A stretch of DNA of 18,856 nt from Oscillospiraceae bacterium. GTDB taxonomy: Bacteria; Bacillota_A; Clostridia; Oscillospirales; Ruminococcaceae. The stretch covers positions 1 through 18,856 of the forward strand of contig JAFWUX010000056.1 in assembly GCA_017523995.1 (NCBI GenBank), read 5' to 3'. Positions within the stretch are counted from its first letter, which is position 1; the number at the start of each line of letters is the position of its first letter. Both the position numbers and the translations under genes were made by a program. The notes beneath the pieces are model-generated. The model saw only the letters and a program-made list of their open reading frames with translations. It was not told the origin of the DNA and did not search any database. Positions 6,302-13,550 of this stretch are shown here, piece after piece.

Positions 6302-7072
6302 ATGGGTATTTTTTCCAGACTCAGTGATATTCTTAAGGCGAACATCAACGATATGCTCGATAAGGCAGAGGATCCGGAAAAGCTGGTCAAGCAGATCATT
6401 CTCGACATGCAGAAGGAGCTGACCAAATCGACACAGGCACTCGGCAAGGCTGTTGCCAGCGAGCGTATGGTCGAAAAGCAGTACCGCAATGCATGCGCTG
6501 TCTCTGCAAGCTGGGAATCCCGCGCAAAGGCTGCCCTGAAGGCAGGCGATGCTGAGCTCGCAAAGAAGGCTCTTGCAAGCAAGGTCAAGGCGGATGAGGA
6601 TGTCGCAAACTACCGCGAAATGTATGAGACCATTTCCAACCAGACTGAGGCGATCCGTTCTCAGGTCGAGGTGCTGAAATCCAAGATGCAGGAGGCAAAG
6701 TCCAGAGAGGCTATGCTGATTGCACGTTCTCAGATGGCTGATACCACGAAGGAGCTGGCACAGTCGCTCAGCGGCATTGATACCAACAGCTCGTTCGACA
6801 AGCTCTCCAAGATGGAGGAGAAGATCACCCGCAAAGAGGCAGAGGCTGCTGCGTTCAGCGAGATCCTCGGCAACGGCAAGCCCGAGGAGGTTGCAACCTT
6901 CGAGGAGCTCGAGCGCAATGCCAAGGTCGATACCGAGCTGGAGCGCCTGATGGCTGAGATGGGCATGACCCCGGCAGCAGATACCAGCTCTGTCAACGAT
7001 GAGCTTGCAGCGGCTATCAACGCGCTGGAGGCTGCACCGGCTGAGACTCCGTTGGAGGCACCGGGCGTCTGA
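6302..7072 (+). CDS. pspA: PspA/IM30 family membrane-stress protein
   Basis: A 256-residue PspA/IM30 protein, a mostly coiled-coil peripheral membrane protein that oligomerises on the inner leaflet to stabilise damaged membrane. It begins MGIFSRLSDILKANINDMLD, the characteristic amphipathic N-terminus, followed by EDPEKLVKQIILDMQ and long Ala/Lys/Glu-rich helices. The tail from about residue 226 is Ala/Pro-rich (AAPAETPLEAPGV) and probably disordered. The ATG at 6302 is chosen because AGGAGG lies at ideal spacing and the family starts at this residue; the frame is open to an ATG at 6263 that lacks such support. No pspB, pspC or pspF neighbour is present. It is a single-gene unit with its own promoter and terminator. 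Confidence 0.95.
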   Translation: MGIFSRLSDILKANINDMLDKAEDPEKLVKQIILDMQKELTKSTQALGKAVASERMVEKQYRNACAVSASWESRAKAALKAGDAELAKKALASKVKADEDVANYREMYETISNQTEAIRSQVEVLKSKMQEAKSREAMLIARSQMADTTKELAQSLSGIDTNSSFDKLSKMEEKITRKEAEAAAFSEILGNGKPEEVATFEELERNAKVDTELERLMAEMGMTPAADTSSVNDELAAAINALEAAPAETPLEAPGV

Positions 7073-7096
7073 TCCGGATTCCAGATTGAAACTTGC

Positions 7097-7132
7097 GGCA
7101 CAGTCTCACAGGGCGTGGGACTGTGCCTTTTT
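7097..7132 (+). terminator. Intrinsic terminator of pspA
   Basis: A perfect 9-bp stem, GGCACAGTC (7097-7105) with GACTGTGCC (7119-7127), is followed at once by TTTTT (7128-7132). It lies 25 bases after the pspA stop. Confidence 0.95.
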
Positions 7133-7170
7133 CCCGAATACCTGCGATTCTGACAAGGGAGGTTTTCCCG

Positions 7171-8250
7171 ATGGCTTCAAAACGCAGAATCCGCTGGGAC
7201 CGTGTCTCGGTCGCGGCGATTATTCTGATTATTCTGATCTTTCTGCTCGGCTCCTGTATGCAGAAATGTTCGGACTCCGAGGCGGAGCAGCCGACTACTG
7301 CACAGCAGGATTCTGTCCCGACCGACGAGCAGACGGAGGCGCCGCCTGTCACCGAGCCGACTACCACGCAGAACGGCGCGGATGCGACGCTTGCAAATGT
7401 GCCGGTGATCATCACGGATGAAAACAAAAATGTCGGTGACCTCGGCGTGACAACCACCACAACGGCGCCCGCGGGCGAAGATTCCGCTGAGCCTGCCTAT
7501 GTCCTGCCCGCCGGCTATGAGGAGATTCCGATTGAGCCGAGCGCGATGTACAAGGGCACGCTGGTGCTGGTGGACAAGACAAATCCCAGCCGCCTTTCGG
7601 CTGAGGACCTTGAGCTCGAGCAGGTCTATTATGCGAAGGACAAGCCCGATACCTACGAAATCTCGTATCCCGGACATACCTCGCTGAACACTGCGGCGCT
7701 CGCAAAGTTCAACCGCCTGATGAAGGCTTATTACTCCGCGACGAACAATACCGAGATTATGTTCAACTACGGCTATCTCGAAGCGGGCAAGGAAAAGAGC
7801 AATCCGGAATCCGCAACCGGTCTGGATGTTCAGATCCACCTGAAAAAGGAAAACGGCGGCTATGACTTCGTCAGCAATGTGACGCCGTATTCGTGGCTCT
7901 TTGACCACATGGCAAGCTACGGCTATACGCTGCGCTATCCGACCGACAAGGCGGAGATCACCGGCGAACGCGGCGGCTATACGGCGCTCCGCTATGTCGG
8001 TGTGCCGCATGCAGCCTATATGGCGGAAAATAATCTCTGCCTCGAGGAGTATCTCGATATGCTCCGCGGCAGCCACAATTTCTACAGCGGTACGGTTCTG
8101 AATTACAGCACAAGCGAGCTGAATTATCTGATCTATTACGTACCTGCAAATGCCGACAACGATTTCAAGATTCCTGTCCCGAAGGCGGGCTCCTATGAAA
8201 TCTCCGGCAACAACACGGACGGCTTCATCGTCACTGCGATTGTCAGCTGA
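7171..8250 (+). CDS. Exported VanY/M15B-like protein lacking the zinc-ligand motifs
   Basis: A 359-residue exported protein. Residues 1-28 form a basic start, a hydrophobic core and LLGSC, a plausible lipobox with Cys29; otherwise it is an anchored helix. Residues 35-110 are a Thr/Glu/Pro-rich linker. The C-terminal region resembles the VanY D,D-carboxypeptidase fold (peptidase M15B): MFNYGYLEAG near 197-206, SATGLDVQI at 214-222, WLFDHMASYGYTLRYP at 242-257, KAEITG at 260-265, LRYVGVPHA at 273-281 and LEEYLDML at 291-298. Active M15B enzymes carry SxHxxGxxxD and ExWH at two of these places; here they read ESATGLDVQ and GGYTALRYVG, so the zinc-binding His and Asp and the catalytic Glu/His appear absent. 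A structural or peptidoglycan-binding role is more likely than peptidase activity. AGGGAGG precedes the ATG at 7171. Confidence 0.8.
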   Translation: MASKRRIRWDRVSVAAIILIILIFLLGSCMQKCSDSEAEQPTTAQQDSVPTDEQTEAPPVTEPTTTQNGADATLANVPVIITDENKNVGDLGVTTTTTAPAGEDSAEPAYVLPAGYEEIPIEPSAMYKGTLVLVDKTNPSRLSAEDLELEQVYYAKDKPDTYEISYPGHTSLNTAALAKFNRLMKAYYSATNNTEIMFNYGYLEAGKEKSNPESATGLDVQIHLKKENGGYDFVSNVTPYSWLFDHMASYGYTLRYPTDKAEITGERGGYTALRYVGVPHAAYMAENNLCLEEYLDMLRGSHNFYSGTVLNYSTSELNYLIYYVPANADNDFKIPVPKAGSYEISGNNTDGFIVTAIVS

Positions 8251-8297
8251 CGGGAAACCGGCGCTTTCATCCGATTCTGAACGAAGGGGGTGTTTGC

Positions 8298-8843
8298 ATG
8301 GCAGCACAAAAACCGAAGCGTGAGAAGGGACTTTTTCTGCGCGCACAGGAGTGGCTGCAGCGCAGACACCCCCGTTTTTCGCGGAAATCCGAAGTGATTT
8401 TGCTGCCGCAGCGCGTGCGGTGCTTCGGAAAGCGGCTCCTGCTCTCGCTGCCTGCGGATTTCTACGCCGAGCAGCAGAAAAAGGGGCAGATTCTCTTTGC
8501 AGGGAGCAAATCCGGCTTGCAGATGAACGTCATGCGGCTGCCGTTCAGGCGCCCGCTGCACAGCATCTCTGCGATGGATCTGCAGCTTGCCTTCGGGCAG
8601 CTTCCCCTGCCGGACCGTCTGCCGGTGCTCAAGCGCGGCTTTCTGCGCTATTCGCCCGTGCTGACGGCATTCTGGGATGCTGCGGGACCGGAAAAAGAAA
8701 AAACCGTCCTGCACCTTGCGCAGGTGCGGGATACGGTTTTCCTCTTGTTCTTCCGGCATATCACAGCGGAGAATGAATCCGTTGTCAATGCGATTATTTA
8801 TGCGATGTCGATGAACGATCTTTCGGGCACGGGGGATCAGTAA
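8298..8843 (+). CDS. Unrecognised 181-residue basic protein
   Basis: Function unknown. The N-terminus is strongly basic (MAAQKPKREKGLFLRAQEWL), followed by Arg/Leu-rich segments. There is no signal peptide, no clear membrane helix and no motif I recognise. AAGGGGG lies before the ATG at 8298. It starts 47 bases after the VanY-like gene with no terminator between, so it may be co-transcribed with it. Its last 7 bases overlap the end of the convergent dCMP deaminase gene. Codon use looks like the neighbours, and the frame is long and well started, so I take it as real. Confidence 0.75.
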   Translation: MAAQKPKREKGLFLRAQEWLQRRHPRFSRKSEVILLPQRVRCFGKRLLLSLPADFYAEQQKKGQILFAGSKSGLQMNVMRLPFRRPLHSISAMDLQLAFGQLPLPDRLPVLKRGFLRYSPVLTAFWDAAGPEKEKTVLHLAQVRDTVFLLFFRHITAENESVVNAIIYAMSMNDLSGTGDQ

Positions 8844-9331
8844 CCTTTGCTGAGATCCTCGGAGAGCGAATCGTCATGCTCGATCCATTCCGCAGTCTCA
8901 ATGATAAAATATGTGTTCTGATCCTGCCGGATGATGACCTTTTCGATGCCGGCATTCAGGATCAGGCGCTTGCACATCGAACACGGCTCGACGGCTCCGT
9001 CGAGCTGATTCGTTGCTGCGTCATGGCAGGCGAGATACAGCACGGAACCAAGCAGATCGGCACGGCTTGCGCTGATGATCGCATTTGCCTCGGCGTGGAC
9101 GCTTCTGCAGAGCTCATAGCGCTGACCGCGCGGAACCTGCAGGCGTGCACGGTAGCAGTAATCCAGATCGCTGCAGTTCTGTCTGCCGCGCGGCGCACCG
9201 TTATAGCCGGTGGAAATAATCTCATCGTTCTTCACAACAATTGCACCGAACTTCCGCCGCAGACATGTGCTGCGCTCGGAAACCGCCTCGGCGATATCCA
9301 GATAATAGTTGATTTTATCCCTGCGGTCCAT
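8837..9331 (-). CDS. dCMP deaminase (ComEB-like cytidine/deoxycytidylate deaminase)
   Basis: A 164-residue zinc-dependent deaminase that most likely converts dCMP to dUMP for thymidylate synthesis. The zinc site is complete: HAE at residues 79-81 (ligand and catalytic Glu) and PCSMC at 116-120. Family features STCLRRKFGAIVVKND and GYNGAPRG are present, as is the insertion around CSDLDYCYRARLQVPRGQ expected in dCMP rather than tRNA-adenosine deaminases. The start is set at the ATG at 9331 (MDRRDK) because AAAGGGG lies eight bases upstream; an in-frame GTG at 9340 overlaps that site. It has its own promoter and its 3' end overlaps the convergent gene by 7 bases. Confidence 0.93.
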   Translation of the reverse strand: MDRRDKINYYLDIAEAVSERSTCLRRKFGAIVVKNDEIISTGYNGAPRGRQNCSDLDYCYRARLQVPRGQRYELCRSVHAEANAIISASRADLLGSVLYLACHDAATNQLDGAVEPCSMCKRLILNAGIEKVIIRQDQNTYFIIETAEWIEHDDSLSEDLSKGY

Positions 9332-9385
9332 AGATCGCACCCCTTTTCATGTGATTTGCTGCACGGTCAGCCGCGCAGCTGTTTC

Positions 9386-9414
9386 ATTATAGCAGAAAAC
9401 AGGAGAAATTGCAA
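9386..9414 (-). promoter_or_regulatory. Promoter of the dCMP deaminase gene
   Basis: On the minus strand, TTGCAA (9414-9409) and TATAAT (9391-9386) are spaced by 17 bases. The -10 is about 55 bases before the start codon. Confidence 0.8.
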
Positions 9415-9422
9415 GGGCGTTT

Positions 9423-9944
9423 TCAGGCTGCCGGATCATCTGCGGCTTTCTCTGTCCCGGCTTTGCGTTCCTTGATCGACTTTGCACCGGAACGGATCAG
9501 TTTGATTCCGATGAAAACGGAGAGAAACAGCATAAACCAGTGTGCGCCTGCCCACATGCCGTACATATCGGTTTCATGATATTCTTCCGAACCGCGGCGG
9601 TAAAGGCGGAGTTCAATCGGTTTATCGTTGTATGCGGCTTCGTCTTTGCGAATGTAGGTGTATGCCTGATTGCCGATTTGATACGCATATGTGACATCAT
9701 ACATCTGGTTGTAGCTGACAAATCCTTCGTCATCTGTTTCCTTTTCGACTTTGCGGGCATCGGCTTTGACAAAGTCAGCATTGACTGTGATTTTGTCGCG
9801 CGCGGTCAGATATCCCAGATGTTCAATCACACCGCGGCCGAATAATGTGCCGAAGCCTGCAATGATCGCTGCACCGATGATGATAAATGCAGCATCAAGT
9901 TTGTGAGCAGCTTTTCGGCTTTCTTTTGCTGTGTTATTTGCCAT
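9423..9944 (-). CDS. Two-helix membrane protein, DUF3592-like
   Basis: A 173-residue membrane protein with helices at about residues 18-40 (LDAAFIIIGAAIIAGFGTLF) and 131-151 (WAGAHWFMLFLSVFIGIKLI). The extracytoplasmic segment between them is predicted to be beta-rich (DVTYAYQIGNQAYTYIRKDE, then IELRLYRRG). The helix, beta domain with 'Y.Y.(V/I)....Y' and 'v.lrYdP'-like strands, helix layout resembles DUF3592 proteins; this is an architectural resemblance only. The C-terminal tail is charged. The ATG at 9944 has a purine-rich GGAAGGGCGGGA upstream. Transcription is divergent from rsmA, and its promoter lies in the gap between them. Confidence 0.8.
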   Translation of the reverse strand: MANNTAKESRKAAHKLDAAFIIIGAAIIAGFGTLFGRGVIEHLGYLTARDKITVNADFVKADARKVEKETDDEGFVSYNQMYDVTYAYQIGNQAYTYIRKDEAAYNDKPIELRLYRRGSEEYHETDMYGMWAGAHWFMLFLSVFIGIKLIRSGAKSIKERKAGTEKAADDPAA

Positions 9945-9971
9945 GGGGATCCCGCCCTTCCTTTTTTCTCT

Positions 9972-10000
9972 ATTATAGCAGGTGCAGACAGAATAGTCAA
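9972..10000 (-). promoter_or_regulatory. Promoter of the DUF3592-like gene
   Basis: On the minus strand, TTGACT (10000-9995) and TATAAT (9977-9972) are separated by 17 bases. It occupies most of the short gap to rsmA; no equally good plus-strand promoter for rsmA is visible there. Confidence 0.88.
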
Positions 10001-10027
10001 GAATTTTTATCGCAAGGAGTTGGAGAT

Positions 10028-10891
10028 ATGCTTGAACTGACCGATATGCAAGTCATTCGTGCGCTGACGAAGCGGCACGATTTTTCATTCTCAAAGGGAC
10101 TGGGACAGAACTTCCTGATTGATCCGGAGGTCTGCCCTGCCATCGCGGAATACGGCATTCCCGCGCCGGAATGCGGTGCGCTCGAGATCGGCACGGGCTT
10201 CGGTGTCCTGACGCAGCAGCTTGCACTGAAATCGGAGCAGGTTGTCGCCGTGGAACTCGACCGCCGCCTGAAACCCGTCCTTGCGGAAACACTCGCGGAG
10301 TTTCAGAATATCCGCGTTGTCTGGCAGGATATCATGAAAGTCGATCTGCGCGAATTTATCAAAGAGCAGTTCGGGGAACGGCAGGTCGCTGTCTGCGCGA
10401 ATCTCCCCTATTATATCACATCGCCGATTCTGATGCATCTGCTCGAATCCGATGTGCAGCTCAAGAGCATTACGGTCATGGTGCAGAAGGAGGCTGCGGA
10501 GCGCCTCTGCGCTGAGATCGGCAGCCGCAATGCCGGCGCAATCACGGCTGCGGTGCGGCTGCGCGGTGAGGCGGAGCAGCTCTTTGAAGTGCCGCGCGAT
10601 TCCTTCTTCCCTGCGCCGAAGGTCGATTCGGCTGTTATCCGCATCACGCCCTATGAGACGCCGCTCTGCGATGCCGAGACGCTCGGAAAGGTACTGAAAA
10701 CCGTCAAGGCGGGCTTTGCGCAGCGCCGCAAGACTGCGGTCAATGCGCTCTCTGCAGGTCTTGCTATGCCGAAGGAACAGGTCACAGAAGCGCTCGCTGC
10801 CTGCGGACAGAAGGAAACCGTCCGCTTTGAGCAGCTCGATATGGAGACGCTCCTGCGGCTGACAGATGCGCTTTTTGCCAAGGGAGAATGA
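10028..10891 (+). CDS. rsmA: 16S rRNA (adenine1518-N6/adenine1519-N6)-dimethyltransferase
   Basis: A 287-residue KsgA/RsmA that dimethylates two adjacent adenines in helix 45 of 16S rRNA late in small-subunit assembly, using S-adenosylmethionine. It has GLGQNFL at residues 24-30, the SAM-binding loop EIGTGFG at 53-59 (EIGPGxG is commoner), VELD at 75-78 and the catalytic NLPYYI at 125-130, then the C-terminal FFPAPKVDSAVIRI segment. The start at 10028 is chosen because AAGGAG lies eight bases upstream; the frame is open further upstream, but that part overlaps the divergent gene and its promoter. The next gene begins six bases after the stop. Confidence 0.97.
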   Translation: MLELTDMQVIRALTKRHDFSFSKGLGQNFLIDPEVCPAIAEYGIPAPECGALEIGTGFGVLTQQLALKSEQVVAVELDRRLKPVLAETLAEFQNIRVVWQDIMKVDLREFIKEQFGERQVAVCANLPYYITSPILMHLLESDVQLKSITVMVQKEAAERLCAEIGSRNAGAITAAVRLRGEAEQLFEVPRDSFFPAPKVDSAVIRITPYETPLCDAETLGKVLKTVKAGFAQRRKTAVNALSAGLAMPKEQVTEALAACGQKETVRFEQLDMETLLRLTDALFAKGE

Positions 10892-10897
10892 ACCGAT

Positions 10898-11434
10898 ATG
10901 CTGAAACCGGAGGAGGTCAGGGGCGTTCTGCTGCCCGATGCATATATCAAAGAACACGGCGTTTCTTATTACTCACTTGCTGATGAATATTACTACGATG
11001 AAAACGGTGTCTATCACTACGAGCGGATGTTTGATAAGCCGATGGATGAGGGCGGAAAACCGTTCACCGGTGTGGTGTTTGAGACTTTTGAAAACTCCGA
11101 TCAGATCGCGTTTTATACAGAATATCAGGACGGCTATCAGTTCGGCAATCATGCCAAATTTTATGAGAACGGCGCGCTGAGATGCTATTGCCGGATAGAT
11201 GAGAAGGAATATTACACATATGAGTGGCACGAGAACGGCGTTCTGAAAAAGATATTCGAGATGACTGAATGGTACAGAAAACACAAGCAGAATTACTATC
11301 GTATCAGGGAATATGATGAAAACGGCGTTCTTAGAAAGATGAAAGAAAGCAGGTTTAGAAAGCACGGACAGGATTCTTTCTGTATCCGAGAATATGATGA
11401 AAACGGCAAACTGATTCATAAGAGTTCCGGCTGA
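10898..11434 (+). CDS. YwqK/MORN-variant repeat protein
   Basis: A 178-residue acidic, Tyr-rich soluble protein built of repeats with the core Y(D/E)ENG(V/K/A)L: YYYDENGVYH near the start, FYENGALRCY, WHENGVLKKI, EYDENGVLRKM and EYDENGKLIHK at the end. This is the pattern of the MORN-variant repeat (PF07661) found in proteins annotated as YwqK-family antitoxins. The ligand or partner is unknown, and no toxin gene is adjacent. It starts six bases after the rsmA stop, with GGGAG at the end of rsmA as ribosome binding site, so it is probably co-transcribed with rsmA. Confidence 0.75.
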   Translation: MLKPEEVRGVLLPDAYIKEHGVSYYSLADEYYYDENGVYHYERMFDKPMDEGGKPFTGVVFETFENSDQIAFYTEYQDGYQFGNHAKFYENGALRCYCRIDEKEYYTYEWHENGVLKKIFEMTEWYRKHKQNYYRIREYDENGVLRKMKESRFRKHGQDSFCIREYDENGKLIHKSSG

Positions 11435-11701
11435 AAATGCGTATGCCATTACCGGAGCGCTTTCACGCAAATGAAGCAGGAGAAGGGCGAAGCAATCGGA
11501 AACGAGCACGGCTAACTTTGATTGATTCACGAACACATGATGAAACAAATAGACACAAAACAGACCTTTAGCAATATGGAAGCGGGCACTGCCCGCCACT
11601 GCCCGCCGCTGACAGATTGCCGACTGACGGGCGGAATTTTGACGGCAAATTGTCAAAATCCCCGAAAACATCAAAAAACCGCTTTGCGGCTGAAAAAATG
11701 C
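11435..11701. other. Intergenic stretch with three inverted repeats before the ribosomal promoter
   Basis: No convincing gene is seen. It holds GCGGGC ACT GCCCGC (11582-11596), overlapped by a 10-base tandem direct repeat CACTGCCCGC (11587-11596, 11597-11606). An 8-bp inverted repeat ATTTTGAC/GTCAAAAT (11636-11643, 11652-11659) has an 8-base loop, and a short CCGC TTT GCGG hairpin lies at 11679-11689, just before the -35 box. None is followed by a T-run. They may be terminator remnants of the upstream gene or operator sites. Confidence 0.6.
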
Positions 11702-11730
11702 TTGACAGAATCCGCAAATTGTGGTATGAT
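11702..11730 (+). promoter_or_regulatory. Promoter of the rpmG-secE-nusG-rplK-rplA operon
   Basis: TTGACA (11702-11707) and TATGAT (11725-11730) with a 17-base spacer and TGG just before the -10. The predicted start near 11737 leaves a leader of about 170 bases before rpmG. Confidence 0.9.
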
Positions 11731-11737
11731 TATCTTA

Positions 11738-11888
11738 CCTCTTTGCAGAGGCGCTTTTGTTGTGCCTGCATTCTGACGGCGTGCCTTTGTGCTTCGGCGC
11801 TGCCCACTGAGAATGTGCTCTGCCGGAAAGAGGGAGGCAAACTTTCTTCCGCAGTGTGCCCTGCGGCGCAAAATCTGCGGAAAATTTT
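11738..11888 (+). promoter_or_regulatory. Structured leader of the rpmG operon
   Basis: Near the predicted transcript 5' end, CCTCT TTGC AGAGG (11738-11751) is followed by CGCTTTTGTT, which could be a small attenuator or a stabilising 5' hairpin. At the other end, TTCCGCAG (11847-11854) pairs perfectly with CTGCGGAA (11875-11882) and is followed by AATTTT, ending seven bases before the rpmG AGGAGG. Its position could allow control of either transcription or translation. No known riboswitch was recognised. Confidence 0.5.
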
Positions 11889-11906
11889 ACACAGGAGGTG
11901 CCGACA

Positions 11907-12056
11907 ATGCGCGTGAAAATCACACTTGCTTGCACAGAGTGCAAGAACAGAAACTATGTTTCTAAGAAGAACAAGAAGAACGATCCTGACAGAATCGAAA
12001 TGATGAAGCACTGCAGACATTGCAACAAGCATACGCTGCATAAGGAAACGAAGTAA
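11907..12056 (+). CDS. rpmG: 50S ribosomal protein L33
   Basis: A 49-residue L33 of the large subunit. It is the zinc-binding form, with both cysteine pairs intact: CTEC near residues 9-12 and CRHC at 36-39. [17 protein letters not shown] is the classic N-terminus. AGGAGG lies seven bases before the ATG at 11907; the frame is open upstream to 11856 but that part is leader. It is first in the operon with secE, nusG, rplK and rplA, a common Firmicute arrangement. Confidence 0.97.
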   Translation: MRVKITLACTECKNRNYVSKKNKKNDPDRIEMMKHCRHCNKHTLHKETK

Positions 12057-12073
12057 GAATCCGTGCAGCGCTC

Positions 12074-12101
12074 TATGCAGTCCCGAAAATCAGGCTGCAT
12101 A
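12074..12101 (+). other. Hairpin between rpmG and secE
   Basis: TATGCAG (12074-12080) pairs perfectly with CTGCATA (12095-12101), with CC/GG able to extend the stem inside the loop. There is no T-run, so it is more likely a processing or stability element than a terminator. Confidence 0.5.
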
Positions 12102-12119
12102 AGCAGAAAGGAACGAACC

Positions 12120-12380
12120 ATGGCGAAGGACAAGGAGCTTGCTGTTTCCGAAAAGAAGGAAAGCAAGAAAAAGGACAAGTCCAAGAAGCAGGGCGGAATT
12201 TCCAAGTGGTTCAAGGATCTCAAACTTGAGCTCAAAAAGGTTGTCTGGCCTGACAAGAAAACGGTGGTGAACAACAGCATCGTTGTGTTCGCAGCCATGC
12301 TCGGATTCGCCGCATTCACATTCCTGCTGGATAAGGGCTTCCTTTGGCTCTTCCAGTTTGCAATCAGCGGCAAATCGTAA
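12120..12380 (+). CDS. secE: Preprotein translocase subunit SecE
   Basis: An 86-residue SecE, the small essential subunit that clamps SecY in the plasma-membrane translocon. The first 26 residues are Lys/Glu-rich. The conserved amphipathic helix FKDLKLELKKVVWPDKKTV at about 31-49 precedes a single transmembrane helix (NNSIVVFAAMLGFAAFTFLL). This is the short single-helix form typical of Gram-positives. AGAAAGGA lies before the ATG at 12120. It is 63 bases after rpmG and 69 before nusG, in the same operon. Confidence 0.95.
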   Translation: MAKDKELAVSEKKESKKKDKSKKQGGISKWFKDLKLELKKVVWPDKKTVVNNSIVVFAAMLGFAAFTFLLDKGFLWLFQFAISGKS

Positions 12381-12449
12381 AGATGATGCGATCAGCGAAG
12401 CACAATTCACCGCGAAAGCGCAATGATCGAAGAAAGCAGGGAATTCGTA

Positions 12450-12986
12450 ATGAGTGATAAAACCCCGAAACCAGAGTGGTATGTAATTCATACCTATTCC
12501 GGCTATGAGAACAAGGTTGCGCAGAGCATTGTGAAGAAGGCCGAAAATCAGCAGCTCACCGACAAGATCCTTGAGGTGCAGATTCCGACCGAACAGGTGC
12601 GCGAAATCACAGACGGCAAGGAAAAAGAGATCACAAGAAAGATCTTCCCCGGCTATGTTCTCGTGCATATGATCCACGATGATGAGGTCGCCTACCTGAT
12701 CCGCAGTATCCGCGGCGTCACGGGCTTCCTCGGTGCAGATCCCAACCAGCCGATTCCGCTGACTGCCAGCGAGATCGCGGCAATGGGAGTCGATCTCGGA
12801 GAAACCGTCGAGATCAATCTCAGTATCGGAGATTCCGTCCGGATCGTCGGTACTGCAATGGACGGCTTTACCGGTGTGGTGCAGAGCATCAACATCGAGG
12901 AGGGTACCTGCGAGGTGCTCGTTTCGATGTTCGGTCAGCAGACACCGACCAGACTCAAGCTGACGGAAGTCGCGCGAGAGAACTGA
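12450..12986 (+). CDS. nusG: Transcription termination/antitermination factor NusG
   Basis: A 178-residue NusG that binds RNA polymerase and modulates pausing, termination and coupling to ribosomes. The NGN domain begins WYVIHTYSGYENKV, continues through EVQIPTEQV and has the conserved RKIFPGYVLV. The C-terminal KOW domain carries IGDSVRIVGTAMDGFTGVV and ends RLKLTEVAREN. I prefer the ATG at 12450 because GCAGGGA lies at good spacing and MSDKTPKPEWYVIHTY is a typical start; an upstream in-frame ATG at 12423 lacks a clear ribosome binding site. Confidence 0.96.
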   Translation: MSDKTPKPEWYVIHTYSGYENKVAQSIVKKAENQQLTDKILEVQIPTEQVREITDGKEKEITRKIFPGYVLVHMIHDDEVAYLIRSIRGVTGFLGADPNQPIPLTASEIAAMGVDLGETVEINLSIGDSVRIVGTAMDGFTGVVQSINIEEGTCEVLVSMFGQQTPTRLKLTEVAREN

Positions 12987-13033
12987 AAACCGTCTCCGGA
13001 TGCAGACAGCGCATCCGCAAAAACGGCGCTGTC

Positions 13034-13079
13034 GTGGGAGAGATATCCTGCTTTTTGGGGATATCCCGCCATACACCAC
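13034..13079 (+). promoter_or_regulatory. Leader structure before rplK (candidate L1-binding site)
   Basis: GTGGGAG (13034-13040) is followed by the 7-bp hairpin GATATCC/GGATATC (13042-13048, 13059-13065), then CCAC (13076-13079), which can pair with GTGG. The same plan occurs before rplA at 13551-13603. In bacteria L1 represses the L11-L1 operon by binding an mRNA mimic of its 23S rRNA site; that this element is that site is inference. Confidence 0.5.
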
Positions 13080-13101
13080 ATTATTTGGAGGGTAAAATAC
13101 C

Positions 13102-13527
13102 ATGGCACAAAAAGTAGTTGGCTTTATTAAGCTTCAGATCGCCGCAGGCAAGGCAACTCCTGCTCCGCCTGTCGGTCCGGCGCTCGGTCAGCACGGCGTG
13201 AACATCATGGGCTTCTGCAAGGAGTTCAATGAGCGCACAAAGAATGAGGCCGGTATGATCATTCCGGTTGTTATCACCGTTTATGCAGACCGTTCTTTCA
13301 CCTTTATCACCAAGACCCCGCCTGCAGCAGTCCTCATCAAGAAGGCTTGCGGCATTGATAAGGCGTCCGGTGTTCCGAACAAGAATAAGGTTGCAACCAT
13401 CACCAAAGAGCAGATCCAGCAGATCGCTGAGAAGAAGATGCCCGACCTCAACGCTGCTTCCCTCGAAGCTGCTATGAGCATGATCGCAGGCACCGCTCGC
13501 TCGATGGGCGTTGTTGTTGCTGACTGA
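13102..13527 (+). CDS. rplK: 50S ribosomal protein L11
   Basis: A 141-residue L11, part of the GTPase-associated centre that binds 23S rRNA around helices 43-44. Signature stretches: [59 protein letters not shown] and the C-terminal [12 protein letters not shown]. Standard length. GGAGGG lies before the ATG at 13102. It is followed by rplA after a 104-base structured gap. Confidence 0.98.
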   Translation: MAQKVVGFIKLQIAAGKATPAPPVGPALGQHGVNIMGFCKEFNERTKNEAGMIIPVVITVYADRSFTFITKTPPAAVLIKKACGIDKASGVPNKNKVATITKEQIQQIAEKKMPDLNAASLEAAMSMIAGTARSMGVVVAD

Positions 13528-13550
13528 TCCGCTTGAGGGCATCTGCCCCC

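Noticed and set aside
7177..8346. Minus-strand open frame of 389 codons opposite the VanY-like gene
   Set aside because: It is antisense to a gene with clear start signals and family similarity, and its composition (Arg/Ile/Val-rich without motifs) is typical of a shadow frame.
9887..10027. Upstream extension of the rsmA frame
   Set aside because: It would overlap the divergent gene and its promoter; the ATG at 10028 has the ribosome binding site and fits the family start.
11435..11520. Short open frame after the YwqK-like gene as a remnant gene
   Set aside because: Only about 14 codons, with no recognisable similarity.
12090..13103. Minus-strand open frames opposite secE-nusG and opposite rplA (13626-14408)
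   Set aside because: Both are shadows of highly conserved genes.
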